Shown: one piece after another, positions 7,036-12,223 of the stretch
Layout of the letters: every line of letters starts with the position of its first letter
Numbering within the stretch: position 1 is the first letter of the stretch
The notes under the pieces: generated by a model
Databases searched by the model: none
Told to the model about the DNA's origin: nothing
What the model saw: the letters and a program-made list of their open reading frames with translations, nothing else
Position numbers and translations under genes: made by a program
DNA from: DASVSE01 sp036399715
Lineage (GTDB): Bacteria > Bacteroidota > Rhodothermia > Rhodothermales > Rubricoccaceae
DNA length: 12,223 bases
Direction of reading: 5' to 3'
NCBI GenBank assembly: GCA_036399715.1
Contig: DASWMO010000323.1
Coordinates: 1 to 12,223 of the forward strand

Positions 7036-8334
7036 TCATGCCGAGTGCTCCGGAGTCGACGATAGGACGGACTCAAGGGCCGCGGCCTGAACCGCCAGCG
7101 ACCACTCGGCGATCCGCGTCTGCGCGGTCCGACCCATCCGGGCCAGCCGTTCCACGTCGGCGAGGGCGTCGTGTAGAGCCCCCCGCAGGCGGTCCGAGTT
7201 GCCCGCTGGGACCGTCCAGCCGGTCTCGCCCTCTACGATGAGGTCGGGCGCACATCCTACACGGTCCGAGACGATCACCGGCCGTCCGCAGGCCATCGCC
7301 TCGTTGGTGGCCAACCCCCACGTCTCGCTCCGGCTCGGCAGCACGAACACGTCTCCGAGACGGTAGGCCGCAGGCATCCGGGACTGATTGGCAAAGCCCG
7401 CAAAGTGGACGCGCTCCCCAACGGACGAGCGGGCTGCATCTGCACGCAGGCGAGCCTCCATCTCTCCGGAGCCGACGAAGACGAGGTGCGCGCCGAGACC
7501 ATCGTCCAGCCGGGCAAAGGCGTTGAGGAGCACCTCAGGCGCTTTAATCGGTTCTAGCTTGCCCGCAGAGACGATGACGGGTGCAGCGCGTGGAATGCCC
7601 ATCTCGCCGCGCCACGCGACAGCCGCAGCCTCATGCATCGGGTCGGCGAACCGGTCGTTGTCGACGGCGTGCGGCATCCAGACTAGCTGACTGTCTCGCA
7701 GGCCGTGAGCCCTGTAGTACGCCCTGTTGTTTGTCCCAACGTACAGGGCGGTGTCGACGTGGCGGTACACCCATCGCAGCGCGACCCGCCGGGCGACGCG
7801 CCGCGGGCCCGCCGTCTCGTCGAGCAGCGTCGAGTCGCCCCGGAAAAGGACGCGCGTGCGGCCATGGAAGGCGCGCAGGACGCGCAGGTGGCTTCGGAAG
7901 GACCAGCCGTAGACGAGCACGGCGTCGGGGCGGAACGCCTGAACGCGAGGCACGAGGTCGGGGCTGTCCAGGCCGCCGAAGTGGTGCGTGCCAGGGTCCG
8001 AGGAGCGGTTGCTGACGAACTCGTGCGCGTACCCGTCGATCAGAGGCACGTCCCACGTGAACCCCTTGCCGAAGGCACGGTCATAGACTCCGCCCCCGGA
8101 CGCCCCCTCCCAGCCGTAGAACACCCGGAGGTCGAGGTGGCCGCGTTCCGCGAGCAGGCGGAACAACGGCGCATTGTACTGGATCGGGTGGCTCGTGACG
8201 ATGGCCAGACGCGGCCGCGGCACGGCTGCCTCGTGGGAGGAGCCGCTCCTTTCTGGGGGGGCCCCGGCGCCCGGCGCGGAAGCGGCGTCCCGCGTCGCGG
8301 AGCGGGTAAGGCTGGTGTCGGCGGCACCGGTCAT
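7036..8334 (-). CDS. GT4-family glycosyltransferase with long N-terminal tail
   Basis: A 432-residue GT-B glycosyltransferase, predicted to add one sugar of the repeat unit. Seen: the first strand and acceptor motif LAIVTSHPIQYNAPLFRLL (43-61), RVFYGWEGASGGGVYDRAFG (70-89), VYGWSFRSH (141-149), FRGDSTLLDE (164-173), PHAVDNDRF (221-229), SAGKLEPIKAPEVLL (256-270) and SETWGLATNEAMACGRPVIVS (336-356), whose E337 and E345 match the GT4 E-x7-E donor site. The SHPIQYNAPLFR opening marks a GT4 subgroup common in exopolysaccharide clusters. About 40 low-complexity residues (Ala/Ser/Pro/Gly-rich) precede the fold. Even so, the ATG at 8334-8332 is supported because it overlaps the upstream gene's stop as ATGA. 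The gene ends the tight four-gene run that starts with the flippase; a 246-bp gap follows. Donor and acceptor cannot be named. Confidence 0.92.
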   Translation of the reverse strand: MTGAADTSLTRSATRDAASAPGAGAPPERSGSSHEAAVPRPRLAIVTSHPIQYNAPLFRLLAERGHLDLRVFYGWEGASGGGVYDRAFGKGFTWDVPLIDGYAHEFVSNRSSDPGTHHFGGLDSPDLVPRVQAFRPDAVLVYGWSFRSHLRVLRAFHGRTRVLFRGDSTLLDETAGPRRVARRVALRWVYRHVDTALYVGTNNRAYYRAHGLRDSQLVWMPHAVDNDRFADPMHEAAAVAWRGEMGIPRAAPVIVSAGKLEPIKAPEVLLNAFARLDDGLGAHLVFVGSGEMEARLRADAARSSVGERVHFAGFANQSRMPAAYRLGDVFVLPSRSETWGLATNEAMACGRPVIVSDRVGCAPDLIVEGETGWTVPAGNSDRLRGALHDALADVERLARMGRTAQTRIAEWSLAVQAAALESVLSSTPEHSA

Positions 8335-9488
8335 GCGCGTCCGGGCGCGGAGAGCACGGCGAGGACGGGCGCGAACTGCGCCTCATAGTTCCACTCTGAC
8401 GCGACGCGCGCCCGGCCGGCTTCGCCCATCCGGCGCACCCGGGTGGGGTCCGAGGCAAGCTGTCCGAACACCGCCGCCAGGCTCGCCGGGTCCGCCGGGT
8501 CGACTGCGAGCGCGCACCCGGCGTCGACGAAGAGCGACCGCCAGTCTGGGAGGTCGGTCACGACCAAGGCGAGCCCGTTCGAGGCGTAGTCGAACGGCTT
8601 GTTGGACGCGCCGGCCATCGCAGACATGTTGAGGTCCGGGCTTTCGAGCGGCATCAGCGCAAGCCCGACGTGGGCCGTCCCGCACGCCTCCATCACCGCG
8701 GCACGGTCGAGTGGCCCGTCGACGTGCACCCGGTCTGCGACGCCGACGCGGCGGGCATAATCGAGGAAGCGCGTCGTAAAGCCTCTGCTTCCGATCGTCT
8801 CGTACCCGACGACGCGCAGCGTCAGCGACGCCGGGACGCGGCTGAGGGCGTCGAGCAGGGCCATCGGGAGGCGCGTCTCGTTCAGCGATCCGTGGTAGTA
8901 AACCGTCAGGGCGTCTCCGAACGGCGCACGCGGCGAGATCACTTCCTGGAGGCTCGGGCAGTTCCAGACGCACTCGACTGAGCCGGACCGGCCCGTCTCG
9001 CGAACGAAGGCCGCCGCACGAGCGGCGTTCGGGATCACGCAGAGGTCGGCCGAACGGGCGAGCGCCTGTCGGGCTGGCAGGACGGCTCGGCTGAGGCGCG
9101 TCTCGACCGCGCCTGGCGCGTCGTGCTCGTGGTAGAGGACGCGGGTAAGACCGAGCCGCTGCGCTGCGAGGGCGATGGGCGTGCTGAACAGGTCGGAGGC
9201 GTAGACCCAGGTCGGCCGCCGCAGTGCGATCTCGCGCAGCGCGCTCGCGGCAAACCGGGCATACTGCGCGCGGCGCTGCCAGCCGACCGGCGCGAGCGGC
9301 AACCGCCGCACAGACACGTTCGGGTGGGGCTTCTCGCGGAGCGTCTCCGTCCCGTCCATCTCGACGCCGAGCATGCGGACATCCCATCCGGCGTCGGCGA
9401 GGATGCGCGCGCCGTGCATCACCGGCGGGTACGCCGCCGGGTTGGCGTACTGAACGTACACGATGGACCTGCTTGCTCGGTTAGCCAA
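8331..9488 (-). CDS. GT4-like glycosyltransferase (TTG start)
   Basis: A 385-residue GT-B-fold glycosyltransferase. Seen: first strand SIVYVQYANPAAYPPVMHGA (8-27), YASDLFSTPIA (96-106), LYHEHDAPG (118-126), NAARAAAF (154-161), WNCPS (175-179) and VYYHGSLNE (196-204) at the start of the donor domain. SNKPFDYASNGLALVVTDLP (295-314) is the donor-binding loop; it reads N-K-P-F-D-Y where many relatives have N-K-F-F-E-Y, so an Asp replaces the usual Glu. The TTG at 9488-9486 overlaps the upstream GT4 by 8 nt and has a GAGAGG stretch 10 nt before it. A GTG at 9461 is an alternative that would cut into the first strand. The stop overlaps the next start as ATGA. Sugar specificity unknown. Confidence 0.9.
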   Translation of the reverse strand: MANRASRSIVYVQYANPAAYPPVMHGARILADAGWDVRMLGVEMDGTETLREKPHPNVSVRRLPLAPVGWQRRAQYARFAASALREIALRRPTWVYASDLFSTPIALAAQRLGLTRVLYHEHDAPGAVETRLSRAVLPARQALARSADLCVIPNAARAAAFVRETGRSGSVECVWNCPSLQEVISPRAPFGDALTVYYHGSLNETRLPMALLDALSRVPASLTLRVVGYETIGSRGFTTRFLDYARRVGVADRVHVDGPLDRAAVMEACGTAHVGLALMPLESPDLNMSAMAGASNKPFDYASNGLALVVTDLPDWRSLFVDAGCALAVDPADPASLAAVFGQLASDPTRVRRMGEAGRARVASEWNYEAQFAPVLAVLSAPGRA

Positions 9489-10653
9489 CCCGCTTCACCC
9501 TCTCGACGGACGTGTCTCTGACCATCTGACGCAGGAACCCGTCGATCGCTTCTGGCGCACTTACCTCCTGGAAAAGACGTCGAGCATCAGCAGACCGTGC
9601 CTGGTACAGATCGGGCTGAAGTATCCGGGCGAGTGCGTCTGTAAGTCCCGCCCGGTCCCGCGCGTCTGTCAGTTCGGCGCACATCCGCCCTCCGTAAAGC
9701 TCCGGGACGGACCCGACGCGAGAGAGCACAACGGGAAGCCCCCGAGCACACGCTTCGAGCGGCGTGAGCGGGTAGCCCTCGTGGTGTGACGGCAAGACGA
9801 CGGCATCGGCGGAGGCGTACACCGCATCCATCGCACCGTTGGCAATCCGTCCGAGGAGGTGGATCCCCTCGGTCTCAGCTGCGAGCGCCCGCACCTCGTC
9901 TGCAAAGCCCTCCCCGACCACCGCCAGGGTAACGTCGGGCCGTGCCGCGCGGAGGACTCCGAACGCGACGACGAGGTCGAAGATGCCCTTCTCCTCACAC
10001 AGGCGGCCGACGAATAAGAGCCGATGCGGGACGGGAGGGTGATGCCGTACCGCACTGTCGGCCTCCGGTGGATCGACCCAGAATGGCAGCCTGACCACGG
10101 CCCCGTCATACCCGTACGTCGAGCGCGCGTTGGCTTCGATCGTGGCCGATGGAACGGCCAGAGTCTGAACTCGCCGAACGTATGCCGTGGCTTCTGGATC
10201 GACGAAGTTGGAGATGGGAAGGGCCTCCGTCGTCTCCCACGCACACACCGGCGCACCTGCCGTCGCGTTTTGCTCTAGGACAGCACGTAAGAGCGGGTCC
10301 ACGCCGACGCAGAGCACGAGATCGAATCGCGTACGACGGCTGACCACTGCCAGTGCTCGTACTGTACGCCACGATGGGACACCGTACCGCGTCAGCCAGA
10401 ACCGCTGGGGAAGCCGCCGAAACGGCGGGATGAGCCGCACCCCGGCGGAGTCAAGGAGTTCGGCCACCCCCGTCTGTGGAAGCGAACTAACGAACAGGCT
10501 TACCTCGGCTCCGAGACCGGCCAAGCGCTCGGCCAGCAGAAGTGCCGCGCGAGCCGCGCCCCCCGCCTCGCCGACGTACCCGGCGACGATGGCGATGCGG
10601 AGTCCGTCCAGGCGGTCCTCAGCCGATCCCGACGCACGCAGTGGATTCGTCAT
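9481..10653 (-). CDS. GT4-family glycosyltransferase
   Basis: A 390-residue retaining GT-B glycosyltransferase, probably acting on the lipid-linked repeat unit at the cytoplasmic membrane face. Seen: LRIAIVAGYVGEAGGAARAA (18-37) with the glycine-rich acceptor loop, RFDLVLCVGVDP (109-120), AWETTEALP (138-146), VRLPFWVDPP (187-196), LLFVGRLCEEKG (212-223) opening the donor domain, and SHHEGYPLTPLEACARGLPV (289-308) with E292 and E300 as the E-x7-E donor-site pair. The frame is open far upstream (to 11652), but that part is arginine-rich shadow of the flippase gene. The ATG at 10653-10651 overlaps the flippase stop as ATGA, and GGTGGAG lies about 9 nt before it. The TAA stop is overlapped by the next gene's TTG start. 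Exact linkage unknown. Confidence 0.92.
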   Translation of the reverse strand: MTNPLRASGSAEDRLDGLRIAIVAGYVGEAGGAARAALLLAERLAGLGAEVSLFVSSLPQTGVAELLDSAGVRLIPPFRRLPQRFWLTRYGVPSWRTVRALAVVSRRTRFDLVLCVGVDPLLRAVLEQNATAGAPVCAWETTEALPISNFVDPEATAYVRRVQTLAVPSATIEANARSTYGYDGAVVRLPFWVDPPEADSAVRHHPPVPHRLLFVGRLCEEKGIFDLVVAFGVLRAARPDVTLAVVGEGFADEVRALAAETEGIHLLGRIANGAMDAVYASADAVVLPSHHEGYPLTPLEACARGLPVVLSRVGSVPELYGGRMCAELTDARDRAGLTDALARILQPDLYQARSADARRLFQEVSAPEAIDGFLRQMVRDTSVERVKRVG

Positions 10654-12128
10654 ACCTGCGTGCTCCACCGGATTATGCCGCGCAGCGGAACGCCGTTGGC
10701 GCGGCCCCATCCCAGAAGGAATCCTGCGTAGCCGAGCCCGGCCGCGACGCAGCCGAGGGCGACGCGGACGATCAGGCTGGCCTCCAGCGCTGGCATCCAC
10801 AACCGGCTGCCGGCGAGTAGCAGTGCCACGATCAGGGCACCGGCCAAGCCGGGCGCCAACGACCGCAGAAACGTCCGGCCGCCTACCCCAATAATCTGGT
10901 TGACATGCACGGTTGGCCCGCCCACGACGAAAATTGTGATGACGGCGTTTGCCGTCGCGACGCCCATTACGCCCCAGTGCAACCCGACCAGGAAGCCTCC
11001 CACCATGGACACCGCGGAGGCGGTCCCCCAGGCCATCATCAGGTGGGGCTTGCCGACCGCGAACAGGACGAGTCCGGTGAGGTTGCACGCATGCGCGGCC
11101 CCGACGACGCACAGTACCTGCAGCAGCGGGACCGACGGAGCCCACTTGGTCCCGTAGACCAGGGCGACGATGTCCGGGGCAAGCACGGCAACGGCTGCCA
11201 TCGCCGGGAGCGTGAGGAGCGTGAGGCTCCGCAGCGTGCGGAGGTACGCCTCGGCGAGCCGATGCGGGTCGTCCTTGACGCTCGACAGGACCGGGAATAG
11301 CACGCGGCCGACCAGACCGATGATGATCCCGCTCGGCATCAGGGCCAACGTGTAGGCCATCGCGTAGTAGCCCAGCGCGGTCGCGCCAAGACGCGCGCCG
11401 ATGATCGCGTTGTCCGCACTCCCGGCGACGTGGTTGACGAGCATCGACGCGACGACGAACCCGCCGAACGTAAACAGGCTGCGGGCCAGCGTCCGATCGA
11501 AGGTCACGCCGGGATGCCAGCGGGCGACGCTGGCCTTCGCGACGGCCGTGAAGAGGCCGTAGCTCAGCGACTGCACGACGAGCGCCCACACGCCGTACCC
11601 GAGGTATGCCGAGGCGACGCCAAGCCCTCCAGAGAGGATGGACGAGACCCACTCGATTATGCTGAGTGCCTTGAAGCGCATTTCACGCTGGAGGAGTGCA
11701 TCTGGCACCTGCCCGAGACTGGAGAGGGGGAGAGAGATCAAGAGCGCCTGAAACACGCTTACGGCCTGAGGGTCTGGAAAGGCTGCACCGAGCAGCGGAC
11801 TCGCGAGCCACCCACCGGCGAGGATGAGGGTACTGAGCCCAAGCCCCCCCCAGAAGGCTGTCGAGGTGAGGGCAGGCGTAATCCGGTCCCGCTGGACGAG
11901 GGCCGTTGCAACCCCCATGTCCGAGACATTGGCGAGCAGTCCCAGCGCAACGGTTGCCATCGCCATGAGGCCGTAGTCGGCTGGGGCGAGCAGGCGGGCC
12001 AGCACCACGGTGATGGCGAGGCCCGAAAAGCGCCGGGCCACCTGAGCAATCGACAGCCAGACCAAACTCGCCTGGACTTTGGCCGTGAGCGAAGTTCCCC
12101 GGCTCGTCCCCCCTTCCGAATTTGACAC
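10650..12128 (-). CDS. wzx: Wzx-type polysaccharide flippase (MOP superfamily, WzxC-like)
   Basis: A 492-residue polytopic inner-membrane protein expected to move the undecaprenyl-linked repeat unit from the cytoplasmic to the outer face. Seen: a basic N-terminus, then a dozen or more hydrophobic helices. The N-terminal signature includes ARLLAPADYGLMAMA (44-58) and DMGVATALVQR (70-80). Later come PDALLQREMRFKAL (142-155), DNAIIGARLGATALGYYAMA (239-258) and GRVLFPVLSSVKDDP (274-288). This order is characteristic of the WzxC-like branch of lipopolysaccharide/exopolysaccharide transporters rather than MATE drug exporters or MurJ. Length is normal. The start is GTG at 12128-12126, five bases after the upstream stop codon, without a clear Shine-Dalgarno; the stop overlaps the following GT4 as ATGA. 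The gene symbol is given by role; orthology to a specific wzx is not claimed. Confidence 0.93.
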   Translation of the reverse strand: MSNSEGGTSRGTSLTAKVQASLVWLSIAQVARRFSGLAITVVLARLLAPADYGLMAMATVALGLLANVSDMGVATALVQRDRITPALTSTAFWGGLGLSTLILAGGWLASPLLGAAFPDPQAVSVFQALLISLPLSSLGQVPDALLQREMRFKALSIIEWVSSILSGGLGVASAYLGYGVWALVVQSLSYGLFTAVAKASVARWHPGVTFDRTLARSLFTFGGFVVASMLVNHVAGSADNAIIGARLGATALGYYAMAYTLALMPSGIIIGLVGRVLFPVLSSVKDDPHRLAEAYLRTLRSLTLLTLPAMAAVAVLAPDIVALVYGTKWAPSVPLLQVLCVVGAAHACNLTGLVLFAVGKPHLMMAWGTASAVSMVGGFLVGLHWGVMGVATANAVITIFVVGGPTVHVNQIIGVGGRTFLRSLAPGLAGALIVALLLAGSRLWMPALEASLIVRVALGCVAAGLGYAGFLLGWGRANGVPLRGIIRWSTQV

Positions 12129-12133
12129 CGCGC

Positions 12134-12223
12134 TCAGTCCCGAATGCGTGCCAGAACGACCGCCCAGCGCTCCGGCGCATCTGCGGAGTGGTCCAGCGCG
12201 GGCTCGAAGCCCATTCCGAGGTA
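12134..12223 (-). CDS. C-terminal end of a probable GNAT-type acyltransferase (partial)
   Basis: Only the last 29 codons are inside the window; they end in TGA at 12136-12134. The residues begin YLGMGFEPALDH and go on to PERWAVVLARI. An aromatic followed by a short G-F-x-P turn, an H and then E-R-W near the C-terminus is a pattern common at the end of GNAT N- or O-acetyltransferases. The stop lies five bases before the GTG of the flippase, so the two are probably co-transcribed. The enzyme could acylate an amino sugar or a polysaccharide hydroxyl, but this is inferred from neighbours. With so little sequence the family call is tentative; that it is coding is likely. Confidence 0.5.
   Translation of the reverse strand, partial: YLGMGFEPALDHSADAPERWAVVLARIRD

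Noticed and set aside
6786..7076. 96-codon minus-strand open frame filling the gap before the CgeB-like gene
   Set aside because: Arg/Pro/Ser-rich, starts inside the end of the preceding GT4 gene, and has no recognisable motif. Its stop overlaps the possible CTG start, which is curious but not enough to call it a gene.
10654..11652. N-terminal extension of the GT4 gene at 9481-10653 to 723 residues
   Set aside because: The extra 333 residues are the wrong frame of the flippase gene (Arg/Gly-rich, no motifs). The ATGA overlap gives the right start.
1..12223. Mobile element, CRISPR array, tRNA/rRNA or defence system
   Set aside because: I saw no transposase or integrase motifs, no spaced direct repeats, no tRNA-like clover leaf and no nuclease or toxin domains; all genes fit polysaccharide synthesis.

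Overview
This window is a dense, single-direction polysaccharide-assembly locus. Every gene I can support lies on the minus strand, so transcription runs from high to low coordinates. The DNA is GC-rich. Most starts have no clear Shine-Dalgarno sequence, although two starts (at 10653 and 9488) have GGAG/GAGAGG-like stretches about 9-10 nt upstream. High GC, SD-poor leaders and this style of glycan cluster would fit a GC-rich Bacteroidota/Rhodothermota-type bacterium. That assignment is an inference from composition only; no marker gene is present.

In the direction of transcription the layout is as follows. (1) 12223-12134: the last 29 codons of a protein that looks like a GNAT-type acyltransferase. 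(2) 12128-10650: a Wzx-type flippase. (3) 10653-9481, 9488-8331 and 8334-7036: three GT4 (GT-B fold) glycosyltransferases in a row, joined to the flippase and to each other by short overlaps (ATGA, 8 nt, ATGA). (4) 7035-6769: the largest gap, with two stem-loops and probably the unannotated N-terminal codons of the next gene. (5) 6768-5782: a CgeB-like glycosyltransferase. (6) 5781-5695: a short gap with a strong stem-loop. (7) 5694-4183: a polytopic membrane protein best read as a Wzy-like polymerase. (8) 4186-3155: a fourth GT4 enzyme, starting at GTG in a GTGA overlap. (9) 3135-2221: a 304-residue protein with a GT-A-like acidic motif that I cannot assign to a named family. (10) 2105-345: a NodU/CmcH-type carbamoyltransferase. 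(11) 345-1: the N-terminal 115 codons of an FkbM-type methyltransferase, overlapping the carbamoyltransferase at TGATG.

Together the genes describe a Wzx/Wzy-dependent pathway. Several glycosyltransferases build a lipid-linked repeat unit at the cytoplasmic face, Wzx flips it, and Wzy polymerises it on the outer side. The carbamoyltransferase and FkbM methyltransferase (and perhaps the GNAT-like enzyme) would add O-carbamoyl, O-methyl and acyl decorations. The initiating sugar-phosphate transferase, chain-length/export proteins and nucleotide-sugar synthesis genes are not in the window and may lie outside it. I see no RNA genes, CRISPR arrays, transposons or phage genes. The most unusual items are the unassigned 304-aa putative GT-A protein, the CgeB-like gene whose first beta strand lies upstream of any canonical start codon, and the translationally coupled carbamoyl/methyl decoration pair.
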